Of a stretch of DNA of 64,000 bases, positions 45,701 through 58,254 are shown piece by piece; within the stretch, counting starts at the first letter, position 1; each line of letters starts with the position of its first letter. The position numbers and the translations under genes were made by a program. The notes beneath the pieces were generated by a model, which was not told where the DNA came from, made no database searches, and worked only from the letters and a program-made list of their open reading frames with translations. Origin of the DNA: Amanita rubescens (lineage: Eukaryota > Basidiomycota > Agaricomycetes > Agaricales > Amanitaceae); contig WION01000108.1 of assembly GCA_015039365.1 (NCBI GenBank), positions 90,799 through 154,798 on the forward strand. The letters are read 5' to 3'.

Positions 45701-46867
45701 TTATGTCAACAAATGAAGGTTAACACACATCCGATCACACCGGGTTTGATGCCTATTAAATCCCACGCCACACGCCCATTCGAACAAGTTTCATTGGACT
45801 TCATCACAGATCTGCCAATTATCGATGGTTTTGATTCTGTTTTGACCGTGGTCGATCAAGGCTTAACAAAGGGCGTAATATTCATACCATGCAAAAAATC
45901 TTTTACCGCTATGGATACCGCCAATTCCTACATCAGCAACGTTTACAAACGTTATGGGTTACCAACGACCCTCATTTCTGATAGAGGTCCACAGTTTACC
46001 TCCAAAGTTTTCGAAGAAATCTGCAAAATCTTCGGAATTAATCATAGAAAGTCGACCGCCTTTCATCCGCAAACTGACGGAGAATCGGAACGACTCAATC
46101 AGGAATTAGAAACCTACCTCCGATTATACTGTGTTGATCATCCGAAACAATGGAAAGATCACCTGCCATTAGCAGAATTTGCGCACAATCAACGGATACA
46201 CCAATCTACCAAGATGACCCCGTTTGAAATCATGTTTGGAATAGAACCTGTGGCTATCCCCACAGCATTCCCGTGAATCAATGTACCCGCCGCTGAAGAC
46301 CGCTTTAAGGTCTTAACGCAAATAAGAGATGAAGCTCTTGCCGCACACAAATTAGCTAGACAGCTAATGACTCAACGCGTCAAAGGGAAATCTCCTACCT
46401 TTAAAGAAGGAGAATTAGTATGGCTAGACTCACGAAACCTGAAGACAGGACAAATAAGAAAATTCTCACCTAGACGAGAAGGACCATTCAAGATCGAGAA
46501 GATCTTAGGACCTGTCACTGCTAAACTTGAACTTCCCCCAAGATGGAAGATTCACCCCGTGTTTCATGTTTCACTTCTAACTCCTTACCACGAGAACGAA
46601 ACACATGGTCCAAACTTTACACGACCTACTCCGGACCTTATAGACAACAAAGAAGAGTACGAAATCGAGACAATTGTCTCGCACCGAAGAAAAGGAAACC
46701 AATGGCAATTTTTAGTCAAATGGAAAGGTTATCCGACATCTGACAATTCATGGGAAACCGAGGAAAACTTAGAACACTCCGAGGAGACCTTAAACGAATA
46801 TAAGGAACAACATGGAATCACAGCAATCATCCCCATTACTCGTAAACAACGAAAACGCCGCTCCTGA
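42798..46867 (+). pseudogene. Element B pol: protease, RT, RNase H, integrase, chromodomain
   Basis: Pol lies in the -1 frame relative to gag. Protease: ALIDSGTQGKFVD (about 42967), ILGLPWL. RT: RPCQDYRYIN, FGLCNSPSTFQ, catalytic YIDD (about 44040). A solo LTR splits RT; removing 458 nt restores phase. RNase H: LETDASNWAVGAVL, DHKNLSYY. Integrase: HHCC finger (HPGRLKTLELIRRDYYWPG..CALCQ), VSLDFITDLP, LISDRGPQF, FHPQTDGESERLNQ. The chromodomain ends it: FLVKWKGYPTSDNSWETEEN (about 46710). TGA stops at 43179, 43773, 43821 and 46274 fall where Arg codons are expected. Otherwise full length. Confidence 0.92.
44147..44599 (+). mobile_element. Solo LTR (family G) inside element B RT
   Basis: 453 bp, TGTTACGAACTCG..GTTGTAACA, with perfect TSD GAAAA (44142-44146 and 44600-44604). 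Not related to the B LTR beyond its ends. The host reading frame resumes as EKCKFVTKEVEFLG. No other copy is in the window. Confidence 0.93.
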
Positions 46868-48963
46868 AACCATGTCTTCCCCTATTGATGCTCCCTTTGC
46901 CGCTGATACCCCAGCCGCTTCAACGGTCGTCGAGGAAATCATCCCTCCGACCCCTTCTAGAGAGGAATCACCCGCACCATTGCCAATTCCTCCTCCCATC
47001 TGTATGTTGCCTTACACATCCATCACTATGGAATGGTTCCCTATAATTCCTTCTGACGAGGAATTCATACCACGAGATGAAGATACCTTATCTTCTGATT
47101 CATCTTATACCTTCCCACCATCAAACACTTCTACGATAGAAGAGCTAATGCGAAGCATTACAGATATGGGGAACGCTATTCTCCCTGACACCCCTGTGCC
47201 ACCCGAAATGCAGGAAATGGTAGCTCAAGTATTCGCAACCAGAGACCAACTGGTTATCACCTATGCACGTGGACCACGTCCTGACACTACCTCTGACGAT
47301 ATCCAGATCATGCGAGAAGGATTACTTATGTTCAATACCACCGCCTTTACCATGGGAATTCCCCCCATCGACGAAGAACTTGTCAACAACTACCTTGAAA
47401 GAGCAAGAACCATCGCTGCCACCAATGCCGCTACAGCCGCCACCATTTCCGCCACCGCTAATGCTGTTGCCGCCGAACTCGATATTGTCACCGCTAACGC
47501 CATTGCTGATGACGAGATTAACGAAAGACTCGTCAACCCCATCTCAATCCCTATTGTCTTCCCAGAAGACACCCCATCACCAAGGCCCCTCTATACTCCA
47601 TTGGATTTAATGAGGGAAACCCACGCTCGATCTACGAGCCCGACGCCCAGACTCCCTGCTGAAGGACCTATTCCTAGGTTCCTATTTCAACACGCCTCCA
47701 CCCTTGACGATAACTTCAATGTACCTGCACCTAACATTCCTGCCGTAGACGTCATCTTGACACATTATGCCATCCCTTCCTTCATCGACCCGATGATTCG
47801 ACGTGCCTTTTATCGAATCTGGACATTGTTCACATCTTGGACTTTCGCCAACAACTATCTGTTCATCTTGAATAGATATGTTCGCCCCGATCTGATGGCC
47901 CTTGTTAACGTCATCATTAATCTTACCCGCCAGTTCCAAGAACCGCACCATAACTGCTGGATCACCCTGATGATCTGGAACAATATTCATTGGTTCTGCG
48001 ACCTACGAGGAGACGTATACCTCGAAGAAGCCATCCGTCTTACCACTGCTGGACACCGACACCACTTCATCCAACCAACGTGACAACCCGCTTTAGACAC
48101 TGGAATGGCCTGGATGCATGGACGCCCTGTATTTCCCCATACTCCTGTCATCACTACCCTCGAACATATTCGACAATTCAACGACCGTCTCAACCCAATG
48201 TTGACTCCCGACAGTTGGGATATAACCATACTACGACAACTGCAAACGACGATTAACAATCTCATATGGAGGAATGATTGTAACCCTCACAGGCCCAACA
48301 ACAGCAACGAATACCAAGACGCCACCGTCATCACACTTCAGACGGGGCATACTATTGAAGGATGCAATGTCCCTATTCCCGAGAACCCGACACGCCGCAC
48401 CATCTTCCATTTACACGGACCCGATCCCTCAGCTGAACGATTAGTATCGTTCGAACCAAATAACCTAGCCTTTGAAGGAGAAGATATTCCTGGAACTCAA
48501 GGCTGTTACATATGCGGAGGACCGCATCATACTACCGAACACCATAGATGACGAGAAATACGTCGAGGCCCGACACATGAAGAGACCCCTCCTCCCACTT
48601 ATCCGGATGCTATAACGCAGCCACCGCCAACACCATTTGAACGAATTCCCGAACAACGCGTTTCTACTGTGTCGCCTGTTACTAGTATAGACTCCGCCCA
48701 ACTCGAACAAGGCGAACCTTCCCCACTTATCGAAAGAAGACGACGAGGAACAAATACTCGCCCTCCGGGCAACCGCTTCACTACTATTACTACTGGACCC
48801 CCACCATCACGACGAAACCTTGGAAACCGCCGAGGCCAATCCACACGAGGACAGTCGACACGACCCGTCGCCACTATGACCGCTTCGAATACACGAGAAG
48901 AGCGACCGACTCTTCAAGAACGACTTACTGATAACCGCCGCCGCCGCCGTCATCCCTGGCAAG
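46812..48963 (+). pseudogene. Element B third ORF (env position), Gag-like zinc-knuckle protein
   Basis: A long frame starts at ATG 46812, overlapping the last 56 nt of pol in another frame, and runs with only two TGA interruptions (48081-48083, 48549-48551) to the Copia C insertion. After C and one TSD copy are removed it continues in phase through 58260-58298 (GNEDSYTYDSD). It spans more than 725 codons. Features: a Pro/Thr-rich acidic N-terminus, an Ala-rich helical stretch (about 47410-47500), a Trp-rich region (FYRIWTLFTSWTFANNY, NCWITLMIWNNIHWFC), a CCHC-like knuckle with His at the last position (CYICGGPHHTTEHH), and an Arg-rich tail. No signal peptide or credible membrane anchor, so not a typical Env. 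Function unknown. Confidence 0.75.
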
Positions 48964-49348
48964 TGACGAAGAAGACAGGTCTACGCAAGAGCGTGTCCAC
49001 AGCATGAGCAGGTGCAATAGCTTACCTATTGCAATATAGTCTTAGCACTACCCTTCGGCATAGTAGTGATAGTAAGAGGAAGAGAATGGATTGTCCTATT
49101 CTATGATACAGGACAGGTTTATATACTAAGAGAGAACAAATATGTATCTACATATGTGTAAGCGTATAGTATAGATGAGAAGATATGGCTTGCTAAGCAC
49201 ACCATAAGGTGTGATCATGAGTCTATCATGATGTCATTATGATGTCATCTCTATGTCATACATAAAGGATGACACGAGCGATATGAGTAACATTGATTGT
49301 AGTCAATCAGTAGTTAATCATTCTATAAATATAATTCTATATTTAACA
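48964..49348 (-). repeat. 3' LTR of Copia C (385 bp)
   Basis: On the minus strand TGTTAAATATAG..CTTCTTCGTCA. It lacks a 22-bp segment (ATGATATC..AAGTCATT region) present in the 5' LTR; visible base differences are transitions, mostly at CpG. The purine tract GCGAAGGGGTG immediately precedes it. Confidence 0.93.
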
Positions 49349-49370
49349 CACCCCTTCGCTTAGATATCCT

Positions 49371-52300
49371 TTATTTAAAGTCTATAATGTTTTCATCATA
49401 GAAAGGATCTATATCTGATTCAAATTCATCAAGAAGACCATCAAGAAGTTCCATCAACTTCTTGTGTGATAGACGGTCTATTCCATCTAATTCAAGATTT
49501 TGCCAATCAAGAATTAATTTCGTCAAATCACGGATTTCATCAGAATCCATTTTATCTGGTTTTTTGATTAAGGAATTTGTAGATGTCGGATATTCCTCTA
49601 AAGAAAGTCCTAATCGTTCTCTAAAGAATTTGACCTTTTCAAAGGATAAATTCTTAGTCATGAGATCCGCATTTTGCTCGTTGGTTGGTATATATTCGAG
49701 TACTACTTTCTTAGTCTTGATCAATTCACGAACGAAATGATAGGGAATATCGATATGTTTGGAACGATGTTCTTGTGCAGGATTTTGTGCCCAAAATATA
49801 GCGCCTTGGTTATCTACGCTAAGTAAGATGCTTTTAATGGGTGCACCTATTTCATAAAATAGATTTTCAACCCATGCAATTTGTCGTGCAGCATCTGATA
49901 AAGATATGTACTCTGCTTCAGTTGAAGACAGAGCCACAGTCTTTTGTTTTCTACTCGTCCAAGCTACTGCACCACCAGCTAACATTAAGACATAACCATT
50001 TATAGATCGTCGTGTATTACGATCAGCGGCCCAGTCAGCGTCAGCATAGGCTTTAAATTTATTATTGCCTTTGGTGCTATAAACGGTTTTGACGTTTAAG
50101 GTATGAGCAATGTATTTGACTATATACAAGGCTTTTTGGATATGTTCTTGGGACGGGTTTGATGAAAATTGGGACATCAAAATTACTGCATAGATTATAT
50201 CAGGCCTAGTTCCTAAGGCAAGATATAGAAGGGATCCTATTATCTGTTGATAATAAGAACGTTCCTGTGGTGTGCATTCTCCTTCATTTTTTATAGGAGC
50301 ATACCCAGCAGGTAACGGTGTGCGTACAGACTTGCAATCTTCAAGTCCAAATCGCTTAACAACCTTCAAGGCATAAGGGCCTTGATCTATGACCAAGAAT
50401 CCTAAATCACGGTTGTAGTTGACTTGGATCCGTAGATACTCTTTGATCTTTCCAAGATCACGACATTCCCACATCTCCATAAATTTCTTTTTAATGGATA
50501 CGATGGTGGAATCATCATTTCCCATAAAGAGTATATCGTCGACATACAGTATGCATATCGTGATTGTATTCTTGCCTTTACGAACATAAACGCCAGAATC
50601 AGACAAGCATCGTTCAAAATGTAATGATTTCAACGATTTATCAGCTTGTTTATTCCAGGCATATGATGCCTGTTTCAATCCATATATGGCTTTCCTCAGC
50701 CTATATACTTTAGATTCTTGTCCTTTTACAACGAAACCTTCTGGCTGGGCCATGTAAATATCTTCATCAAGATCGCCATATAAGAAGGCAGTTTTTACAT
50801 CTAGGGCTTGTATATCCCAGTTTTCAAGCACTGATGTGGCCAGAAGTATTCGGATTGTTTCATATCTCGCTACAGGCGAGAATGTTTCGTCGTAATCTAA
50901 TCCGGGACGTTGACTAAAACCTTTAGCTACGACGCGAGCTTTTTTGCGTCCATCGGTTTTTAAGTCGAAAACCCAACGACATCTGATTAGGTTTCGTCCT
51001 TTTGGAAGATCAACTAACTCCCAAATATCTCTAGATTGAAGAGATTTAAATTCGTCATCCATTGCAACCTTCCATTGTTTGTACAATTGAGGATTACTGG
51101 AGCGCATTTTAGATATATCTCTATAGTCATATGGAATATTATCGACAAGGGGGACAGCCGCTTTTAGAAGGAAATGAAGGAATTCATTTCCAGATTCATT
51201 AATCATTCGGTTTAAATGATCATGTTCTGCAGATTTTAATTCAGACTTTAAAGCGAAGATCTCTTTGAGTAGAGAAGCAGATTCATTCATTCTATCAGGG
51301 TTCCTGTCTGCTGACGATGGATCCTGAGTCGAAGAACTCGGAGTTTTATCTTTTAACTGCTCTCATAAGGCATCTCGCTTTTGCTGAATTTCCGCTTCTA
51401 TCTGTGCAGGAGTTTTATCTCCATACGCGTTGTCTCTTTGTACCCTTGGAACTGGAAAACGACCAGAACGGCGAGGACCTATTTGTACAGAGGGTGGACC
51501 AGGATCAGATATGATCGGTGGAGGAGGTCTAGGTCTCTGAGCAAATTCTCTAAAACGATCTCTTTGACGTTGTTCAAATTGATCAAATTCTCGATCCGTC
51601 ATAAATGGGTTTTCTATTTCATCACGATCTCTTTGATTCAAAGAGAAGGGATTATCTTCATCCATAGGACTACGAGGCGAAGGTGGCCTAGATACATATG
51701 GTATCGGTGTTATAGGCCTAGAAGGAACAGGAGTCTCCTCTTTTATTTGTGGGGAGGGAGTACGTATAAAGGGTTCAGGAGTTTTATGTTTCTTAAACAT
51801 ATCACTCATTTGACGTTTGAATTGATCTCGTAAACGAGATTGTTTATCAATTCCTTGATCCCTTTTCCAATCATCGTGTTGTTTACGATAATTGTCACGT
51901 CTTTCTTGTTCTCTTTCTTCCCTTTGCCTTCGGATATTATCATCCAAAAAATCTCTTCGACGATCGGCAAATTCATCACCGTCATCGTCATCGTTTGAAT
52001 CATCAGAAGGGTCTGACTGCTGTCGATCAGGAGATGCACCCCTTCGATCCAAACTTGGTGAGCGTCTACAGCTCGGAGAACGTCTACGGTTCTCTGGGAG
52101 TAAATTATCTAAATCCAAATTTTGTGGAGGGCGGTTAGGTTCCTCTTGAGGAATCGCCTCCCAGATCGGACCAAGATCTTCAGTAATTATATCTGCAGTC
52201 TTTCCTTTGCGCGGAAACCTGTTTTCAAAGAATGTAGCCTGGGAGGATATGACCAGTGTGTTTGTCGACGTCATGAACCTATAGCCTTTGGTTCCTGATT

Positions 52301-53581
52301 CATATCCTACAAAAGTGCATAAAACGGATTTCTCGGACAGCTTATCCGGTCTCCGTTGATCAGGGATAAATACCCAGGCTTCACATCCAAATACTCGAAA
52401 GTATGATACGTCTGGTTTTTTATTAAGAAGATTTTCCAGAGGGGTCTTCCATTTAGTCCGTTTTAGGGGAGTGCGGTTGTACACATGCACAGCTGTTCTG
52501 AATGAGAACTCCCACCAAGATTTCGGACATCCTGCGTCTAATCGCATTGCCTCAGCTTTGTCTGACAAAGTTTGATTCATGCGTTCAATGCGACCATTTT
52601 GTTGTGGGGTGTAAGGAGCTGTCTGTTGGTGTTTAATTCCTTTAGATTTAAGGAATTCCTCAAAGGCTTTATTTACAAATTCCCCCCCTCGATCAGAACG
52701 GAGGTGAGAAATAGGTTGTTTAGGATCTACAAACTCATTATACCATCCGGTAAAATATTCTAGAGTTTGATCTTTGGTTTTAAGTAAACCAATCCACGTA
52801 TACGAGGTGAAATCATCAACGATGACACCAATATATTTGTATTTGTGGTAAGATATGGCCGGTACGGTCATAAGATCCATATGGAGTAACTCGAAGGGAT
52901 GAGTAGCTCTCTTCGAAGACAGTTTATAAGGTTTTGCCTTCATTTTGCCTTTTAGACAACCTTCACAACGTAATTTTCCTTCTGGAAATGTAACTTCTTT
53001 CCATCCATTGACATTTAACGGTATCTTCAAAAAGACTTCATTAGATGGATGACCAAAACGTTTATGCCAGGTCTCGTAGTCCAATAGTTTTTCTATAGAC
53101 TCTGTGTTTGGTTTCTTTGTCGGTCTTCCAAGAATTAATTTAGAATTCTTGTTGGCTAAGCCAGGACCAGAAACCAGCGTAGGATTCATTATAAGAATCC
53201 TACCTCGGGCGTAAACTAATGTATCATCGGGCATAAGATAATGTCCTTCAATACACGTTCTACCCGAGTCTGTAAAGGAAAAGACTACCATCTTTTCATC
53301 TTGTTTACAAGTTAATCCTTGTCGGATCAATCTGCCGTTTGAAATCAAGCGTGCAGTTGCCCGTGGCATATAAAGGACAGGGAAGAGCTTTACGAGTGTT
53401 GTTTCCCCTGTAGATAACTTGTGTTCAAGAATAACTGTGCAAAGTCCCTCAAGACGGTCTAAACCATTAGCAGTTTTAACACTGTGGTTTTCGTTTGCAG
53501 GAAATTCTCTGTATTCAGAGAAGTCTTTCCTACTAAAGGTAAAGTGATCGGATGCACCAGAGTCACACATCCATAGTGTAC
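49371..53581 (-). pseudogene. Copia C pol: protease, integrase, RT, RNase H
   Basis: From the hAT-like insert on the minus strand: protease WMCDSGASDHFTF; integrase finger (WHKRFGHPS..CEGCLKG) and core (LLHMDLMT, IVDDFTSYTW, LRSDRGGEF, PQQNGRIERMNQ); a long charged Arg/Asp/Ser-rich linker (about 51450-52150); then RT (CRWVFDLKTDGRKKARVVAK, YGLKQASYAWN, YVDD at about 50540) and RNase H (ADADWAADRNTRRSINGY, LSSTEAEYISL). A single in-frame TGA at 51363-51365 separates integrase-linker from RT; it reads as a plausible former CGA. The frame on both sides is the same. Confidence 0.93.
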
Positions 53582-54751
53582 TAGGGATCAGCAGGGGTAA
53601 CCCCAGGGTTTTCAAGGCTCAACCCCTACCCTTACCCTCCAAAACCCTTACCCTTGACCAAGGGTGGAGGGTTTACCCCTGATTACCCTGGGGGTACACA
53701 AGGGGTTGCCCAAGGGTACAAGGGTACAAAAATACCCCAGGGTTTGACCCCAAGGGTTCACCAAATTTTCAGTATTATCTATTGTCTGCATGATATATAC
53801 ATAACATATTAATTGCTTATAATATTCAAACCCTTACTAACAATTCACAGGACTGGGAACTCTAACCTATTGCCACTGCTGGAGTCAACCCATAGTGGCA
53901 GACATTGTTGTTAGCACCTTCACTACTAGTACCTGCCAATTGCAACCCCTTCTCCTAGGCTCCAGATCATTCTCCTTTCCCTTTATGTGCTGCACCACTT
54001 CCTTGCCCTGGAATTGAATCCAGGAGGGTGCATCACTATATACTATGTTTCAATTGGATGGTGAACTTGATACTAGGTAATTGTGTCACTGTGGTAGTAT
54101 GCACAGGGTTACTAGGATTCATCAAGCATTGTATTACACTAATTCATCCAATGACACAGATGATGGACTAGACTGTCTACTAGTGTTGAAGGCTGAGATG
54201 TACTACATATGTCACAAGATGCACACATCAATAACCATCATTGCTACCTCTCACTCAGTCACCCCCAAGTGTACAATCCCTCACCTACATCTGAATGCAA
54301 GTACTTTGGCATGATCATTAACCTTGAACTTGACTGCTCAGTAGGTACAAGAGAAGGATGGGAGGAATAAAACTTGTCATCAGCTCATGCAGAAGTTTAT
54401 TCAAACCACATACATCAGTTGGTGGGAGTCCGAGCAAAGTTAGACCACTCCCTTCTCTTGTGATGTCACTATTTTCTGAAGGCAAGGAGGCAAAGCTGAC
54501 ATCACTTGCAGATGTAGCTTTACAACTCTAAAATTGGAGTGTGTAAATGCTCTGATCTTTGGTTACAGCTTCATTTCAACAGTTTAGATGGTATCCATAC
54601 ATTCTGTGGATGGTTACAGACTGAGGGGTATGAGGGGTTGATTCCTATAGGGAGGGGTTGGGAGGGGTGGATGGACTCCAACCCTTACCCCTACCCTCCC
54701 CCAAACCCTTCATGAAGGGTGAGGGGTTGACCATACCCCTGCTGATCCCTA
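53582..54751. mobile_element. hAT-like non-autonomous element inside Copia C
   Basis: Inverted ends TAGGGATCAGCAGGGGTA and TACCCCTGCTGATCCCTA, with flanks sharing AGTGTA (an imperfect 7-8-bp TSD). Subterminal zones are dense in AACCCC/CCCTTACCC repeats. It has no transposase; the largest internal frame is 77 codons. Removing 1177 nt joins the upstream gag-side frame to the protease frame in phase. Confidence 0.85.
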
Positions 54752-56394
54752 AGTGTATCTCCAGTACGCTTCTCAACACATTCCGGACAGGGACATGTCG
54801 GATGTACTTTATCTTTAAACTTTCTTTTATTGACTGCTAAACATGTAAAAGGTTTCTTAAACATGTTACCAATATTATATGATCGTTCAATCATATTTGC
54901 ATTATAAATGGCTGTGTCACACGACTTATCTCTTACGAGGCAGTTTTCGTCTAAATTTTCTTTATAATTTATACTATCATATAGTACAGATTGTTCAAAG
55001 AAGGAATTTATAGTACGACGATGGTGTCCCAATTTAGGGAACACCATTTTCATTGCTGCCTCTATAAAGAGAAAGTTAGCCATTTCCAGCTTCTTAATGG
55101 TTTCATACCATTGTTCGCCGTTATCTTCATAGTAATAATCGTCATAATATAGTTCAGCTTCCTGATCTATATCCATGTTTTTGTAATCGATATCGTCAGA
55201 CGATATCCCCATTCCTCGATTCGATTTATAGGACTCAAAGTCCTGTTCGTCCTTCACTTTGCCTTTACTAGAGCCCTGGACGAAGGTGGGCTCAGTAATG
55301 CTATAAGGCCCAATACGGGCGACGGTATGCGCAGAACTTATAGTATGTTCTGCGGCTTTGGCAGCCTTCTTCTCGGCTGCATCTGCCTTTCGGCGTTCTC
55401 GGTTCCTCTCCCAGTTAGGACCACGTGTTTGGCCCTCAACTTTACCCGGCTAATTTTGATTTGCCGGAGGAGCAGTAGGAGCCGGTGTCTGAGCGCCTTG
55501 TGGAGGCCTAGAATAAGGCCTCCCCCCACGTCCACGACCTGCTCCGCAGCCACGTCCGCGTGCACGTCCTCGTCCTCGACCACGTACTTGTTGCCATGGT
55601 TGCTGCTGTTGTTGCGACGTGTTAGCCGTCGCGGCAGATTCAGGGTGCCTTCGGCGCCACTCATTCTGAATTAAGGGAAGTATCCCTTGGATCGTAAGAT
55701 CTGATGGTTCTGTTGTGGCAAGAACCACAGCGGCAAAATTGTCCCAATGACGAGGGACGGCTGAAAGTACAATCATTGCCTGGACATTTGCAGGCAATGT
55801 AATTCCGCTTGAGGCTAAGCGGTTTATTATGGCGAGGAGGTCGTTTAAGGATTGTGTGGGATCCTTTTTATCTTGGAATTTCCAATTTATAGCTAATTGG
55901 AAATCATTGTATATACCGGCAGACGTAGTCACACCGTATTGTTCTGCTAAGTTCTGCCATAGAACTCGGGCAGAAACAACATGTTCATTGATCTGCTGTA
56001 TAGTAGCAGTGCATTTCATGTTTATGGATCCGAGGATGCAATCATCCTCGACGACCCAATCATCATAGGCCTTTTTGATAGCCTCTGCATCATCAATCAT
56101 TTGTTGAGTGATGGCGGGTTGTGCCGGTTGTGCCGGCATTGCGGGTATCGCATCTTCAGTTTCCGTTTCCGGAACTGCTGCTGTTGCTGGAACAGCTGGA
56201 ACAAAGGCTTGAACGCCTGTATCCAGATAAAATTGTTCCAACGGCGTTACCCGTCTTGGACGAACATAATCAGTTTTTAGGTACCGATATAAACCTTTAG
56301 TTTGTAATAGGAAACACATCATGCGTTCCCATTCTTTATAGTTAGTTCCATTCAAAACGGGAATGGAACTAGGAATCGTCAAGTCATTAGACAT
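54752..56394 (-). pseudogene. Copia C gag and gag-protease linker
   Basis: ATG at 56392-56394. The N-terminus is typical of Copia gag (PVLNGTNYKEWERMMCFLLQ, then a UBN2-like region with NDLLAIINRLASSG). No CCHC knuckle is seen; instead a Gly/Arg-rich stretch (RGRGRGRARGRGCGAGRGRG) lies near 55520-55580. An in-frame TAG at 55450-55452 interrupts, after which the same frame runs on through Ala/Lys-rich and acidic Tyr-rich (YYDDYYYED) segments to CPCPECVEKRTGDT, where the hAT-like element enters. The TAG could be a CAG mutation. Gag packages RNA in this family. Confidence 0.85.
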
Positions 56395-56395
56395 G

Positions 56396-56946
56396 TTAGA
56401 CGAGGAAGGCGGATGTGATGATTATGATATAGGCGGTTAAAAGACGCCAAAAGAAACGGAAGTTTCTTTGATTTTCGAGGTTTTCGACCTCTTGGTTATC
56501 TCTTTCGAGATTATGGCGTGTACACCTATTTGCTATGTGTTGGGCTACTGAAGTGCCCCTAGGTGGAATCCAAAGATCTAAGGTGGGTGGAACACCTTCT
56601 TCAATAGCTGCTTGACGACGACGATGTATTATTTCGTCTTGCAAGGTGCGACCATTTCTAAGTCGTGCGGCTAGGAAGTGATCTCTTCGATCGTGAACTG
56701 TGACAGGTCCACGAGTTGTGACACCAAATCTGGTATCAGGATTAACAATTCGAACAATCGTCCTAGAATAGGATGATTCTGGAATTGGTGCCGGTGTATC
56801 AATAAAAGTCTGGTCCCCTAGGATTAAGGGAAATGGTGGGATTGGAGCGTCGTAAGAAGGAGGTAATCTCCGGGCAGGGGGAAATGATTCTCCTTCGGCT
56901 TCGTAAACTGGTAACGGAGTACTAGTTTCGGAATCCAGTTTTCTTT
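56396..56946 (-). other. Open leader frame before Copia C gag, no clear ATG
   Basis: About 180 codons open on the minus strand (PLPVYEAEGESFPPARR, VTVHDRRDHFLAARL, LDLWIPPRGTSVAQH), ending in a hydrophobic stretch RLLTAYIIIITSAFLV and TAA, one base before the gag ATG. No ATG begins it. It may be a degenerate upstream gene, or the exon of a leader transcript. Function unknown. Confidence 0.4.
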
Positions 56947-57835
56947 CCTAAAAGAGAATTGATGAGCTTAAAGCTTAATTAAAGCTAAAAGTCTAATTCG
57001 TCTTTATTAAGTTACCAGGGTGCCATAGACTAGAATGTCAGACTATATAGAGTTCCTCGGTTACGAGTACAGTCCATATTCGGTTAAACCAACTGACCCT
57101 GAGTAACTTAGTTACAAGCCAAGCTTAGATAAAGCTCAGGTCCACAGGTCCACTCGGTCTTGAAAGCTCGGTTGATCCCTGAATGCTGTGAATGACATGC
57201 ATAATCAATCGCTGGCTCAAGCGCTCTTGGGCGAACCACGGTTTTACCCGTTGCGATTGTAAATAGAAATAACGTCTGGTCCATAAACCCCCCAGACCGT
57301 TATGTAAGCACAACCAGTAATCAATATGAAACTTCTAAATGGGATTATGGGATTACCATAGAGCCCAAACTTAGAATGATCCTATCGATCATTCCGACTA
57401 AAGGAGTCCCTAAGGGCGCATCCTTAATAGACTGCGTGTACCACCCACAATGAGGTGTCAGCACATCCTTTATACTAGAAGTTGCTATTTACAAGCCATA
57501 TTGTATTATAAAGCCTCTAAGGGGCTTATTATGGTATAGCGTGCAATAATACCCCAGTCACATCATGGTGCGCAAGCGCGAAAACACCATGGGGGCCGAC
57601 GTTGCCATGCCAGCGTCGAGAAACATAGGTAATACCCTTATCCCTGGGTGTCTAGGAGATCCCCCTAAAGCCCTAGGGTCCGGGCGCATGTCATTAGCGC
57701 ATATGCCATATCAAGAATCAGTGGTATCAAGATGATAAGACCATATCAGGCTCGCTGCGATACTATACCAGTGGGACATCATGTCGGATGACGAGCAAGC
57801 GAGCGGCGATGTGGGTCCTGGCAATATCAACGGCG
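56947..57835 (-). other. Copia C 5' leader, no gene seen
   Basis: About 0.9 kb between primer site and leader frame with many stops in all frames. It is unusually long for a Copia leader. No promoter or structure is evident. Confidence 0.45.
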
Positions 57836-57847
57836 GGGCCCATAACC
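57836..57847 (-). promoter_or_regulatory. Primer-binding site of Copia C (initiator tRNA-Met anticodon arm type)
   Basis: The minus strand reads GGTTATGGGCCC directly after the 5' LTR. Its complement GGGCCCATAACC matches the anticodon stem-loop of initiator tRNA-Met (CAU in the middle) rather than a tRNA 3' end. Drosophila copia and yeast Ty5 prime from this internal site. Confidence 0.75.
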
Positions 57848-58254
57848 TGACGAAGAAGACAGGTCTACGCGAGAGCGTGTCCACAGCATGAGCAGGTGCA
57901 ATAGCTTACCTATTGCGATATAGTCTTAGCACTACCCTTTGGCATAGTAGTGATAGTAAGAGGAAGAGAATGGATTGTCCTATTCTACGATACAGGACAG
58001 GTTTATATACTAAGAGAGAACAAATATGTATCTACATATGTGTAAGCGTATAGTATAGATGAGAAGATATGGCTTGCTAAGCACACCATAAGGTGTGATC
58101 ATGAGTCTATCATGATGTCACCATGATATCATAATGAAGTCATTATGATGTCATCTCTATGTCATACATAAAGGATGACGCGAGCGATATGAGTAACATT
58201 GATTGCAGTCAATCAGTAGTTAATCATTCTATAAATATAATTCTATATTTAACA
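57848..58254 (-). repeat. 5' LTR of Copia C (407 bp)
   Basis: Same family as 48964-49348. It is followed on the plus strand by the TSD GCAAG and then by the resumed ORF3 of element B. Confidence 0.94.

Larger units (their letters stand above)
48964..58254 (-). mobile_element. Ty1/Copia element C inserted in element B
   Basis: LTRs at 57848-58254 (5') and 48964-49348 (3'), with perfect TSD GCAAG (48959-48963 and 58255-58259). Minus-strand order: primer site, long leader with a small ORF, gag, [hAT-like insert], protease-integrase, RT-RNase H, purine tract, 3' LTR. One in-frame TAG, one TGA and the hAT-like insert break an otherwise single gag-pol frame. Confidence 0.95.

Noticed and set aside
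46812..48963. ORF3 of B as an Env glycoprotein (errantivirus-like)
   Set aside because: No signal peptide, no C-terminal membrane anchor, and a zinc knuckle plus basic tail instead.
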